DNA from: Candidatus Omnitrophota bacterium
GTDB lineage: Bacteria > Omnitrophota > Gorgyraeia > Zapsychrales > Zapsychraceae
Direction of reading: 5' to 3'
DNA: 64,000 nucleotides
NCBI GenBank assembly: GCA_020429915.1
Contig: JAGQKV010000011.1
Location: 36,744-100,743, forward strand
Made by a program: the position numbers and the translations under genes. How positions within the stretch are numbered: the first letter of the stretch is position 1; the number at the start of each line of letters is the position of its first letter. Shown here piece by piece: positions 50,504 to 59,925 of the stretch. The notes under the pieces were generated by a model, which was given only the letters and a program-made list of their open reading frames with translations, was not told where the DNA came from and did no database searches.

Positions 50504-52961
50504 CTTCTTCTCCCATTTCATCCAGGACATTCAGCACAATGCGGCGCGGCTCATTCGCCACGATCATGTCCTGTTCCCTACCTGTCAGTATATTGAACCC
50601 AAGCAGGTTTTCCAGTGATTTTTCCATGGAGAAGATTTGTTTGACGCGTTCGGAAGCCTTATTGCGCATACTGACATAACTGTCGGGGGTATATTCACTA
50701 ACCTTGATTAAAGACAGGATCTTGTCCACCCACAGGCGGGGATGATCGACCGGCAGTACGAAGCCGGTTTCCTGATCGACGATAATCTCCTGCGGTCCTC
50801 CGACGTCGGTTACCAAGGCGAGCAATCCGCAGCTCTGCGCCTCCAGCACGACCATCCCGAAGGTATCGGTCGTACTCGGAAACAGCAACAGGTCGGAGCT
50901 GCTGTAGAGCTTGGCCAGTTCGGAGCTTTCCACCTGTCCGGTAAAAACAACACGCTCGTCGCCGGCGAAGTCTTCGCGCAATTGCGGCAGGGCCGGCCCG
51001 TTCCCGGCGATGATGAGGTTGACATCCCCACGCGTTTGAACGACTTCTCGATAAACCTTGGCCAAGAAATCGAGATTTTTGTCCTTGCTGATGCGCCCGG
51101 CATAAATCAGATTGAACCCTTCGGGAATGGCGTATTTGCGCAGCGTCGTTTGTTTTTCGGAAAGGTCAAAGCGGAACAAATCGGTATCGATACCGCGTTT
51201 GAAAACCGACATCTTGTCCTCCCGCATATTTTTGCGCGACAGGATATCGATATACTCCTTCGTCGGAACCTGCAGCTCATCGACCTGGTTGAAAAACCAA
51301 TTGGTGTAGCGTTCGATCATACGCGGGGAGTAGCCGTCACCCATGATGTAATCGAATTGCGCGCCGAAATCCGAATGATAGATCCCTTTGCACTTGATCC
51401 CCAGCAAACGGGCCGCCAGCAATCCGATCATCCCGACCGGACCGGGAGTGGATATGATAATTTCCTGAGGGTTTTCGCGTTCAATGATCTCGACGGATCG
51501 CAGGAACGACGGAAAGTGCATGGTGTAGGTATTGTATATTTCGGGAGTGAAGGAAAAGTGCGTCGGAAGATTGATGACGTTCTGATGCTCGCACGGCTCG
51601 TTGTCGAGATTCTTGTGCGAAGTGACCACGTGCAGCGGGATGTCGTGTTCCCGGGCAGCACGCAGCATATTGTTAATCGTCTTGGACACGCCGTTGAGAT
51701 CGACGAAGGTATCGGTAAACCAGAAGACCTTCCCCTTCTCGTCGCGTTTGGTCCGGGCATACGCATTCTTAAAACGTTCCAACAGTTTTCGGTCCTTGTT
51801 GAGATGCATCCAGGTGGAGGAAAACGGCAGCGTCATGTAGGCCATCGGAACCAGGGAGGTCAGGTTGTTGATCGCCTTGAAGACATTCCCTCTGTCCATA
51901 TCCTTGCGGAATCGCTTGATGAAATATTTGAGATATTCGTCTCCCAGCCGACAAATATTGTCGTAGACCGCATTAATCCGGTCTTCCAGCTTGATATTCT
52001 GATGCAGAATCTGCGTTTCCAGCCGGTCGATAAAACGGGCCAGGATACGCTCCCGCTTTTTGCTGCTGACCTTCATCCGGTGAATGATATAGGCATCCTT
52101 GAGCTTGGGTGCTTCGTCACGAAAAACGATGTCGGTGATGATCTTCAGCACACGGTTCTGATTCTTGTTATTGGAATGGAGCAGAAAGTCGTTGTAGATC
52201 TTGTAGAACACATACGCCATCGTCTTGTAATTGTTGCTCCGGCCCATGGCCAGACTGTGTTTGTTCTTGATGGCCGCGATAAATTCAGCCTTCGTACTGG
52301 CCTCGCACTCCGTCCAGGTGTCGGCGGAAAACAGGCCGGCATGGTCGTCGGACCCTCCTGTGAATCCCTTGACCCAGGGATCCCGGCTGATCGGTTCGAT
52401 CTTGTGCTTCTGGTACATGCGGTCGATATCTTCCGGCGTTAAATTGCGCAAACCGTCCATCCACACTTCATTGAAGTAGGGATTGCGGGCGCCGTTGATG
52501 CCTTCGAAAACATCGAACATCAGGATCAATTTTTCAAAGACATCCATATTGAGCCGTCCGTTCACCGCGTAGGTAGCATGGGCGACCGAGTAACCGATGT
52601 CGTTTTCAATGATGTACTCTCTCAAAGTGTAGATATTGTGACGAATCTTTTCGATATGCCGGTATTGTTCGGCGGTGATATCGAACAGCAGGACGTGCAT
52701 CTTGCATCCGTCTTCGGGAAAGCCGGTGGTCACTTCGACGCCGATAATCGTGTCTTCGGGATATTTTTGATTCAGACGGACGGCCCCGTCCACCGTATTG
52801 TGGTCGGTAATGATGACATAATCCATTCCCTTGCCCTTGGCCCGCGCATAAACCTCTTCTACCTCTATATAGCACTCATTCATTCCGATTTGACGCAACG
52901 CCCATTCCGAAGGATCGTTGGAATAATTGGAATGGACATGCATGTCCGCTTTTTTCATCAT
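50487..52961 (-). CDS. PHP phosphoesterase fused to family 4 glycosyltransferase
   Basis: An 824-aa bifunctional protein. Residues 1-250 are a PHP domain with H8-x-H10 (MHVHSNYS), DYVIITDHNTVDG and the strand GVEVTTG, matching metal-dependent phosphoesterases of the YciV/trpH type. A linker with many basic residues (250-400) follows. Residues 400-800 are a GT-B fold glycosyltransferase: IYAGRISKDKNLDFLAK, then LIIAGNGPALPQL and SSSDLLLFPSTTDTFGMVVL with the E-x7-E type donor motif (FGMVVLEAQSCG). PHP linked to GT4 is rarely seen. It may remove a phosphate and add a sugar on one lipid or sugar carrier. The two adjacent ATGs follow AGGAGACGT. Confidence 0.85.
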   Translation of the reverse strand: MMKKADMHVHSNYSNDPSEWALRQIGMNECYIEVEEVYARAKGKGMDYVIITDHNTVDGAVRLNQKYPEDTIIGVEVTTGFPEDGCKMHVLLFDITAEQYRHIEKIRHNIYTLREYIIENDIGYSVAHATYAVNGRLNMDVFEKLILMFDVFEGINGARNPYFNEVWMDGLRNLTPEDIDRMYQKHKIEPISRDPWVKGFTGGSDDHAGLFSADTWTECEASTKAEFIAAIKNKHSLAMGRSNNYKTMAYVFYKIYNDFLLHSNNKNQNRVLKIITDIVFRDEAPKLKDAYIIHRMKVSSKKRERILARFIDRLETQILHQNIKLEDRINAVYDNICRLGDEYLKYFIKRFRKDMDRGNVFKAINNLTSLVPMAYMTLPFSSTWMHLNKDRKLLERFKNAYARTKRDEKGKVFWFTDTFVDLNGVSKTINNMLRAAREHDIPLHVVTSHKNLDNEPCEHQNVINLPTHFSFTPEIYNTYTMHFPSFLRSVEIIERENPQEIIISTPGPVGMIGLLAARLLGIKCKGIYHSDFGAQFDYIMGDGYSPRMIERYTNWFFNQVDELQVPTKEYIDILSRKNMREDKMSVFKRGIDTDLFRFDLSEKQTTLRKYAIPEGFNLIYAGRISKDKNLDFLAKVYREVVQTRGDVNLIIAGNGPALPQLREDFAGDERVVFTGQVESSELAKLYSSSDLLLFPSTTDTFGMVVLEAQSCGLLALVTDVGGPQEIIVDQETGFVLPVDHPRLWVDKILSLIKVSEYTPDSYVSMRNKASERVKQIFSMEKSLENLLGFNILTGREQDMIVANEPRRIVLNVLDEMGEEDVSTK

Positions 52962-53200
52962 ACGTCTCCTGTTCGCCGTAATAATGTTCCGTTTTCAGTT
53001 CACGTCACTATAGAGTATGGCCTGATATTGTTACGGAAATGTGTCTTTTTGGTTACTATGCGGTAAATGATTGGCATCAAATATTTTATACTACTGCAAA
53101 AATTCACATTTGTAAATGCATTACTGACAGCGTCTTGCAGGATTCGACCCGTTTGGGGGCCAAATTTCACTTGACTTGAAAGTTAATATGGCAAGATTCT

Positions 53201-53219
53201 TTGCCTAGTTTCTAGGCAA
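53201..53219. repeat. Hairpin TTGCCTAG-N3-CTAGGCAA after giant gene 2
   Basis: The arms at 53201-53208 and 53212-53219 are perfect complements with a 3-base loop. It lies 24 bases downstream of the stop of giant gene 2 and could be its terminator, although a U-tract is lacking on either strand. Confidence 0.5.
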
Positions 53220-53242
53220 CAGCAATGGAGACGCTTGCAAGG

Positions 53243-56200
53243 CTAAAGGGATTGGTCGGCAGCGCGTAGCTGTCCAGGTGAAACGGCGGACAACTGGATT
53301 TGGCTGTCAGCGGGACCTTCCGGATTGTCCAGGTCATTGATCCCTAACAGCAGCGGGAGATTGGTGACCGGAACAATCTGGAAAATAACCGGGGTGAAGC
53401 CCTCAATCTGTATATTTTCCAGATCCTGCATGTCGACCGGAGTTTCCAGTTCGATGCCGCGGCCTTCCGACTGTATTTCCAGCAAGGAGGGATTAAGATC
53501 GATACCCCCGACATTCTGCTCCGCCACCTCATTCGCCGGCGTGTCCCGGTCCGTGACCAGAACGGCCCGGTCCGAACCGCCTTCGGGAGATTCACGGTCC
53601 GACCCGGCATACGCTGCCCATAAATCAAGCAGGTAAAACGGACTCGCTTCCAACTGTCCGCGATCGATCTCTACAAAATCCTGTCGCGGCGTAACGGGAA
53701 TGGCCATGACCTGAGTCCGGTTATTGTCGAACCAGGCATCCTGCCGGCCGCGCACCGTATAGTTGTCGGTGTCGCGGAGGATGATATCGATGTCGGTGTT
53801 GTCCTGCAGATCGCTGAGGTCCTGCGCCTGAAACCGACGGATGATCCCTCCACGGATAAATAGCCGCGGCGCATCCTCCTTTCGCGGAGCCGCCTGGTAC
53901 AGTACATCCAACTCCGCCACAACAGCCTGCAAATTACGATTCAATGAGTACAGGTTATCAAGTTTACCGAAGGCTTCTATGGCCTCAATCACTTTCGCGC
54001 CGTAACGCTCCACCCATTGCGTCCGCAAGTCGGAACTGACCGTGTATGTGCGCGGATTTTGCGGCATACGCCGTCCGTCATCACTCAAAACCGCCCGGTC
54101 TTTTCCGTCCGCGACGGAGCGACGCTCCTCCGTCGGCAAGCCGAATGCCGCCACCAGATCCTCACGTTCCTGCGCCCAAAAATCCGCCACCGGACGGTTG
54201 TATCGCGGAACGACGGTATCGGCCGCGACATCCGCCAACTGGTCCACGCGCTGAATAAATCGCTCCTGGAAGACCGCCGGCAGCTCCTCCAAATAGGCCC
54301 GGTTGCGCAAGGTGCTGACCACCTGCGCGACAAAATAAGGATATGTCCCTTCTTCCGAAACGAACGGCAGCTCATTGGCCAGCCCGCGGATTACCGCCTC
54401 ATTAACCGATGCCGAAGTCAACCAGAAGTTGCCGGACAAATCAGCCATTTCCAGACGGTTGGCCAACTCAAAGACCTTGGACCGGCGTTCCGCCGGAATA
54501 TTGCGCAGGGCCCCCAGGAACCCGACGTCAATGGCTTGCCGGCGGCGGAGGAAGGTCAGGGCCGTATTCCTGACCTCGTCCCGATTGTCCGCACCGTAAA
54601 CAAAGTTATTGTAATCTTCGTCGACGCGTTGAAAGGCAATGTCCCAACGTTCCGCGATCCGGTCGAGAAGCTGGGTGTATGTTTGCTCGCCGGCAAGCCA
54701 ACTCCGGATATTGGCGTCCAGACTGTATCGCTGCAATCCGGCCAGCTCCTGATAGGTAATTTCCGGTGTTGCCACGTCCGATGCAAAATCGGTCCGCCGG
54801 ATCGCGGCCGTGACGTCCGCGAAGAAATCGGCCAACGATGTTTCCTCCCCGAGAAAGCCCCGCAAGGCCCGGCGAAAGCCCTCCTTGTCCGTCTCGCCTA
54901 CCCGTTCGCTGTAATCGGCATTCTCGACCTCGGGCCGGGTGTAGGTGGTAACGCCCATGAGATCTCCGATCTGCTCCATCGTCTCCGGAACATACGCGGC
55001 GGTGACCCACCGCCGGCCGTTGGCGTCTTGTGGACCGAGCACCTGGCGTAACTGAAAGTCATGCAAGAGGGCCGACGCGAAAACGACTTTGAAATCCCGG
55101 GCGTTTTCGATCTGACCGGCACTCATATTCCAAATCAGACTGCCCATTGTGACCAGCATATTGTGAAAATGGTTGTGGTAATTGTCGACCGTGAGATTAA
55201 TCTCAGCTCCCTGTTCGTCGGTGGCACGGAGACCCGCGTACTGCCCGCGCACTCGTTCAAGAAGATCCATGGCGAAAGGCAGGCTGCGCTCGATCTCCGC
55301 TGCCTGCTCCGCGGGAAGAGTCCGCGCGAATCCGCGAATAACGTTTTCAATGTCGGCCGGGAGATTCCGGTACATCTCCTCCACCGTTTGGTAAGAGCGA
55401 GCGGATTGCGTAACCGCGTCCAGGTCCTGAGTGCGCGCCAGGACGGCCTTTTGGCGGCCGATCGTCAGCACACCCGGCCGGACGACGGCATTCTCGCCGA
55501 ACAGGGCCTCCGACAGCAGAAAAGACAGAAACGCGGCCCGGCGGGTGGGACGAATGTTGTAACCCTCGGCAAAGGGACTGCGCTCGGTCCCCCACGCCTG
55601 CGGCGGAAACCGCGGCGTCCACCGGGTATTGAAGTAGGCCTCCGAGTTCATGGAGGCCTCGAAAAACTCCTGGTCCATTTCCAACTGGTGAATTACCGGA
55701 TAACTTTCCAATCCCTCGGGGGTTTCACCATAAGAACCCGGTTCCTCGATGGAATGGATCACCAGCCGTTGCGAAAAATCCTCCACCCCTTCCCGTTCGG
55801 CCCACTGCTCCAGCAGCCCGACAAATCGGGCAAATGTCCGTCCTCCGCCGAGAAAATCACTGACCACAATCGGCGCGGTGGATCCGCGGACATCGGCTCC
55901 GATAGTATCGTTAAGATAATCCATGTACCGTCCGGCCTGATCCTCGGAGATCGGATTGTCGCTCAGCAGCGAGAAGGCCAGATAACGGACACGGTCAAAT
56001 TCGGGATTGGCCAGCTGCAAACTGCGATAGATCCACTCGGGACTCGATCCCAGTGAGATGAACAAGGCCTCCTCGCCGACCCGGTCCACGACATTAGTCT
56101 TGGTCATCGCGGCCTGTTCGAGCGTGGCCCGCACAAAATCACCAACCGCGTAGCGTTGTTCCCCCCGTCCGACGACCTGAACGCTGCCGATGCGCCGCTC

Positions 56201-57517
56201 GGCCTGAGTCCGGATTTGCTGGCGCTGGGCGGCGGTGAGCTGTTGGTAATTCTCAATAGTCGGTTCGTTGTAGAACTGGGTTACCAGGATAGCCGCGTCG
56301 CGCCGCGACTCCGGACTGGTCAATTCCAGTCCCGTCGGAGCAATACGCAATCGGTCTTCGGTTTGCGCCATGACCGCCCGGTCGGCGGGCGACAACGTGC
56401 GGGTGACCTCAAAGGTCTCGTTGGACAACGCCAGCGACGTCCCGCCCGAGAAGTACTTGCGGGGGATGACTTCCTGGGTGACGGGATCGAACTCCTCTTT
56501 AATGTAGCTGTAAGCCCCTTCCCGGAACGCCTCCAGATACTGCTGGTATATTTTATTCTTGATATTCTTGTCGTCGACATCCACGCCGGACAGCTTCTTT
56601 TGATCCACATATTTGCGGCCCAGGAAACTCTGACGGAGATTACGTTTGAACCAGGTAGCCAGTATCATGGAGTGATAAATCTGTCGCAGCGGACGAAAGT
56701 GCTCGCCTTCATTGACCTCCCGCTCAATCTCGGGGATCATGACCTCCCTGATAATTTCCGTCACCTCCGGTGACTGCTCCTCGCTGCCCGCCGCCTGACC
56801 GGTCTGCAGACGGAACGCGGCGTTGGGTTTGCGGCTCGCCTCGGTGGCCAAATAATCCTCCTCGAGCATAACCTTCAGCCGGCTGCGCACCACATAGGCG
56901 GTATCCCCGTTTTCGTAAACCACCGCCTTTTCCGGGACAATCCACACTTTGTTGAAGGTATTGACCGGTATATCTGTGGTGCCGAACAGGCGCTGGGCCT
57001 TGGTATAAACGCGCTCCCAAAATTTCTTGCCGACATCGTCCTCCGGATACATGAGTGATGCCGTGATCTGTTTGAGAATATAATCCTGTGCGAGCATATC
57101 CCGGCCCATCTCGGTAATGCCGAAGCTGGCGGGCACGATGCGGTCGTTTTCATAGGGCGAGAGATTGACCCACATTTCGTCCTCGGGGACGGTTAACGCC
57201 GCCAGAAAATATTTGATCAACCGCCTCGTTTCCTGCGTCAGCTCATCACCGGCGAGTCCGCTCTGACCGACATCGATAATAAAGTCAAAACGCAACGGGT
57301 TGTCGGCAAAGACCCGCATCCCCCGAATAAGAGCCGGTTCATAGTGGTCACTGAGGTGAACCATGGTTCCCGGTTGAGGCAGGGCCTCCAGCAGCGGAGA
57401 ACTCGCATAACCGACGGCGGGCAGAACCGGCGTCAGGATCAGCGCGCACACCAATCCTGCGACCAATTGCCGGCACAGAAAGTGTTGACGGATTTTGTAG
57501 AGATGAGAAATCAGCAT
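53243..57517 (-). CDS. Giant exported multidomain protein 2 (1424 aa)
   Basis: A signal peptide (about 1-38) leads into a head (43-358) homologous to that of giant protein 1, with EMWVNLSPYENDR and PVNTFNKVWIVPE. The cargo differs: a PRTase-like segment (about 480-665, IVVSDFLGGGRTFARFVG); an HD domain (775-915) with YHN 780-782, HD 819-820 and TD 909-910, resembling class I cyclic-nucleotide phosphodiesterases; a helical region; and a polymerase-beta-type nucleotidyltransferase motif (IRGGIIRRF, then D1242-x-D1244). The tail (1335-1393) carries VGGIDLNP and LPLLLG. Complete metal-site residues suggest active enzymes. No strong Shine-Dalgarno site precedes the ATG. It lies at the far end of the same strand block as giant gene 1. 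Confidence 0.9.
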   Translation of the reverse strand: MLISHLYKIRQHFLCRQLVAGLVCALILTPVLPAVGYASSPLLEALPQPGTMVHLSDHYEPALIRGMRVFADNPLRFDFIIDVGQSGLAGDELTQETRRLIKYFLAALTVPEDEMWVNLSPYENDRIVPASFGITEMGRDMLAQDYILKQITASLMYPEDDVGKKFWERVYTKAQRLFGTTDIPVNTFNKVWIVPEKAVVYENGDTAYVVRSRLKVMLEEDYLATEASRKPNAAFRLQTGQAAGSEEQSPEVTEIIREVMIPEIEREVNEGEHFRPLRQIYHSMILATWFKRNLRQSFLGRKYVDQKKLSGVDVDDKNIKNKIYQQYLEAFREGAYSYIKEEFDPVTQEVIPRKYFSGGTSLALSNETFEVTRTLSPADRAVMAQTEDRLRIAPTGLELTSPESRRDAAILVTQFYNEPTIENYQQLTAAQRQQIRTQAERRIGSVQVVGRGEQRYAVGDFVRATLEQAAMTKTNVVDRVGEEALFISLGSSPEWIYRSLQLANPEFDRVRYLAFSLLSDNPISEDQAGRYMDYLNDTIGADVRGSTAPIVVSDFLGGGRTFARFVGLLEQWAEREGVEDFSQRLVIHSIEEPGSYGETPEGLESYPVIHQLEMDQEFFEASMNSEAYFNTRWTPRFPPQAWGTERSPFAEGYNIRPTRRAAFLSFLLSEALFGENAVVRPGVLTIGRQKAVLARTQDLDAVTQSARSYQTVEEMYRNLPADIENVIRGFARTLPAEQAAEIERSLPFAMDLLERVRGQYAGLRATDEQGAEINLTVDNYHNHFHNMLVTMGSLIWNMSAGQIENARDFKVVFASALLHDFQLRQVLGPQDANGRRWVTAAYVPETMEQIGDLMGVTTYTRPEVENADYSERVGETDKEGFRRALRGFLGEETSLADFFADVTAAIRRTDFASDVATPEITYQELAGLQRYSLDANIRSWLAGEQTYTQLLDRIAERWDIAFQRVDEDYNNFVYGADNRDEVRNTALTFLRRRQAIDVGFLGALRNIPAERRSKVFELANRLEMADLSGNFWLTSASVNEAVIRGLANELPFVSEEGTYPYFVAQVVSTLRNRAYLEELPAVFQERFIQRVDQLADVAADTVVPRYNRPVADFWAQEREDLVAAFGLPTEERRSVADGKDRAVLSDDGRRMPQNPRTYTVSSDLRTQWVERYGAKVIEAIEAFGKLDNLYSLNRNLQAVVAELDVLYQAAPRKEDAPRLFIRGGIIRRFQAQDLSDLQDNTDIDIILRDTDNYTVRGRQDAWFDNNRTQVMAIPVTPRQDFVEIDRGQLEASPFYLLDLWAAYAGSDRESPEGGSDRAVLVTDRDTPANEVAEQNVGGIDLNPSLLEIQSEGRGIELETPVDMQDLENIQIEGFTPVIFQIVPVTNLPLLLGINDLDNPEGPADSQIQLSAVSPGQLRAADQSL

Positions 57518-57571
57518 AGAATCAGTAAATTTGAGTTCAGATATGACTGGACCTTGTAATATTGCTCATTA

Positions 57572-57601
57572 AGTATAGTATAACACATATACTTATACCA
57601 A
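57572..57601 (-). promoter_or_regulatory. Promoter of giant gene 2
   Basis: On the minus strand TTGGTA (57601-57596) and TATACT (57577-57572) are 18 bases apart; a second, overlapping TATACT starts at 57582. The start should lie near 57565, giving a leader of about 48 bases. The -10 region TATACTTA resembles that of giant gene 1. Confidence 0.55.
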
Positions 57602-57737
57602 TCGGTATTTGCCGGCCCCGGCCTCCGGCAGGATAAACGCCGTAAGATACTGATACAAAAAACCTTACGAAGATAGAATAATGCGGAGCCGTTTTCGTCC
57701 CGGCCGCATAGAATCACCCGTAAATGCCGATTAGGCC

Positions 57738-57765
57738 TTGGGGACGTTGCGAATTGATGTATAAT
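57738..57765 (+). promoter_or_regulatory. Promoter of SGNH copy 2, leaderless geometry
   Basis: TTGGGG (57738-57743) and TATAAT (57760-57765) are 16 bases apart and the ATG begins 8 bases after the -10 box. The transcript should begin at or within two bases of the ATG. No ribosome site lies upstream. Confidence 0.65.
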
Positions 57766-57773
57766 ATCCGGAT

Positions 57774-58991
57774 ATGACCAAAAAAAGCTTCCTGTTTACC
57801 GCCATCCTCATCCTGTTAAATCTGGTCGTCCTGGAAGGACTCGCCGGACTGGGGCTCCTCTACCTGCACCACCGCAAAAATATTGAGTACCGGCCAGCCA
57901 TGAAAGACCGGCTGTCGGATGGTCAGCGGGCGATGATCCGCAAGATCCTGGACGGCAAAGCCGAGTATATTTCCCACAGTCCCGAGCTGGGTTGGTCCAT
58001 TTTACCCAACGGTGAACACGATATCTACCGGGCCAATGCGCAGGGACTCCGGGCCGACAGCGACTATACGCTCACACCCGGATCGAAACTGCGCATCGCG
58101 GCCTTCGGCGATTCCTTTGTCCACTGTGACGAAGTTTCTAATGACCAGACATGGACCAAGCACCTGACCCGTTTGGACCCCGGACTCGAAACGTTGAACT
58201 TCGGCGTCGGCGGTTACGGACTTGACCAGGCCTATCTCCGCTATCTGCATGACGGCCGCCGCTTCCGGCCCGACATTGTTCTGATCGGTTTTATGACGGA
58301 AAACCCCACACGGAACATGTCCATTTTCCGTCCCTTTTACCTGCCGCATTCCATGATGCCGTTATCCAAACCACGCTTTCGTCTGGATGGAGAGAAGCTC
58401 ACCCTGATTGCGAATCCCCTCGACGAATTGGCAGATTACGAACGTCTGCTGAGAGACGAAAAGAATGTCCGGCAGGAACTCAGCCATCTGGATTTCTTCT
58501 ATTTTTACCGTTACAGCGAGGATCCGCTCGACTTCTTTCTAACGGCCCGACTCTTTAAAGTTCTGAAGAAGATTTACCTTAAACCGCGCGACAAGATTTT
58601 TAACGGATATGAGTATAACCCCCGCTCGGAGGTATTCCGGGTGTCGATGGCTATTGTCGAGGAATTCGCGGCTGAGGTGCGCAAAGAGGGGGCGATCCCG
58701 ATCGTGGTCTTCCTGCCCAACAGCGGCGATTTTTGGCGGCTGAAGGATCACAACGTCAAGAACTACCGGCCGTTCATGGAGATCATGGACGAAAAAGGCA
58801 TTTCATACTTCGACTTCACGGCGGAACTCCTCGACGAAATCCTCAAGGATGAAGACCCCGCGACCTTTTACTCACCCCAGTATCATTTTTCGGGAAAAGG
58901 AAATGAATACGTGGCCCGGCACATCTACCGCCGCCTCAAAGAAGGCGGCTTCCTGGATGAGGCCCGGCACCGCCGGCCCGGCGGGCACTAA
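57774..58991 (+). CDS. SGNH/GDSL-type hydrolase, membrane-anchored (copy 2)
   Basis: A 405-aa paralogue of the 35334-36482 protein. The N-terminal membrane helix (8-28) is followed by an SGNH domain: FGDSFVHCDEV with S114, LNFGVGGYGLDQAY with the Gly block, FRPDIVLIGF, and a C-terminal YSPQYHFSGKGNEYVA with the catalytic His. The Asn of block III (usually GxND) is not clear here (FMTENPTRN may supply it). Probably a periplasmic esterase or deacylase acting on envelope glycans. It is convergent with the SPFH gene, overlapping by 4 bases. Confidence 0.75.
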   Translation: MTKKSFLFTAILILLNLVVLEGLAGLGLLYLHHRKNIEYRPAMKDRLSDGQRAMIRKILDGKAEYISHSPELGWSILPNGEHDIYRANAQGLRADSDYTLTPGSKLRIAAFGDSFVHCDEVSNDQTWTKHLTRLDPGLETLNFGVGGYGLDQAYLRYLHDGRRFRPDIVLIGFMTENPTRNMSIFRPFYLPHSMMPLSKPRFRLDGEKLTLIANPLDELADYERLLRDEKNVRQELSHLDFFYFYRYSEDPLDFFLTARLFKVLKKIYLKPRDKIFNGYEYNPRSEVFRVSMAIVEEFAAEVRKEGAIPIVVFLPNSGDFWRLKDHNVKNYRPFMEIMDEKGISYFDFTAELLDEILKDEDPATFYSPQYHFSGKGNEYVARHIYRRLKEGGFLDEARHRRPGGH

Positions 58992-59875
58992 TTCGTGTCC
59001 GTCATCTTGACCAGCGGAATCCCGTTGGTTCCGACGGGAATGTAAATAACAGTATTGTTGGGACTGTTGGCCATTTTCATCTGGCTCTGGATGGCTTCGT
59101 GCTGCAGATATTCCTGGGTCAGGGTTTTGTTGATGATTTCCTGGGACTTGGCAATCCCCTCCGCCTCGATGATACGGCGTTCGGCTTCCTTGCGCTCTTT
59201 GTCGAGAATGAATCGCATCTGTTCGGCTTCCTGTTCCGCCTTGAGCTTCTGTTCAATCGCCCCGCCGACGGTAGGCGGCAGTTGTATGGCCCGCAACAGG
59301 ACGTTCTCCAGAACGATGCCACGTTCGGCCAGCAGATCACGCAGGTCGTCCTTAATGCGTCCGGCGATCTCCTCCCGGTTGGATGTATAAAGCGCCTTGG
59401 CCTCGTAATCGACAGTCGCGCCGCGCACGACGGAGCGAAATTGGGGGATGATAACGATGCCGCGGTACCCCTGTCCGACCGTGGTATAAATGTCGCTGGC
59501 CTTCTCGGGAAGCATCCGGTAAAGAATGGATACATCCACGTTAATAGACAGCCCTTCCTGCGAAGGAACGACCATCACCTCTTTGATTTCTTCGGTCTTG
59601 ATATTCATGATCTGCAGCTTGGCGAAAGGATTTACAAAATTCAATCCCGGCAGCCGCTCGGCGTCTTTCACGCGCCCGAACAAATCATACACGCCGACAG
59701 TCCCCGCCGGAACGATCCGGATGAAACTGCTTACGATGAATACCGCCGCCAACGCGATCAGCGAGATCCCCACGATGTTGGTGGCATTATTCCGATCCCG
59801 CTTCTCAAACCGCGAAACAAGCAGCGCTGCTCCGATCACCAACAGGATCCCCCCCAGAATAAATGTCATGTGCAT
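58988..59875 (-). CDS. SPFH/prohibitin-like membrane protein
   Basis: A 295-aa protein with two N-terminal hydrophobic segments (3-20 and 34-53) and an SPFH domain: VPAGTVGVYDLFGRVKDAER, then LPGLNFVNPFAKLQIMNIKT and VDVSILYRMLPEKASDIYTT. A charged coiled coil (about 205-265) with KQ/EA/ER repeats follows, as in HflK/HflC/prohibitins, where it forms ring assemblies that guard membrane proteases. The C-terminal tail NSPNNTVIYIPVGTNGIPLV is also typical. GGGGAG lies ten bases before the ATG. Confidence 0.88.
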   Translation of the reverse strand: MHMTFILGGILLVIGAALLVSRFEKRDRNNATNIVGISLIALAAVFIVSSFIRIVPAGTVGVYDLFGRVKDAERLPGLNFVNPFAKLQIMNIKTEEIKEVMVVPSQEGLSINVDVSILYRMLPEKASDIYTTVGQGYRGIVIIPQFRSVVRGATVDYEAKALYTSNREEIAGRIKDDLRDLLAERGIVLENVLLRAIQLPPTVGGAIEQKLKAEQEAEQMRFILDKERKEAERRIIEAEGIAKSQEIINKTLTQEYLQHEAIQSQMKMANSPNNTVIYIPVGTNGIPLVKMTDTN

Positions 59876-59925
59876 GATATTTGTTCTCCCCGTTTAACCA
59901 TGGCCCGGCAGGCCGGTTTCTTTTC

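Noticed and set aside
50742-52442. Long plus-strand open frame (566 codons) opposite the PHP-GT gene
   Set aside because: It mirrors the codon pattern of the minus-strand gene, has no family motif, and the PHP and GT4 motifs are clearly on the minus strand.
54017-55051. 344-codon plus-strand frame inside giant gene 2
   Set aside because: Antisense shadow; the HD and nucleotidyltransferase motifs lie on the minus strand without a break.
42507-57517. Classical polymorphic toxin or contact-dependent inhibition system
   Set aside because: No immunity gene, RHS/haemagglutinin repeats or toxin C-terminus; cargo is internal and metabolic in type, with a conserved tail after it.
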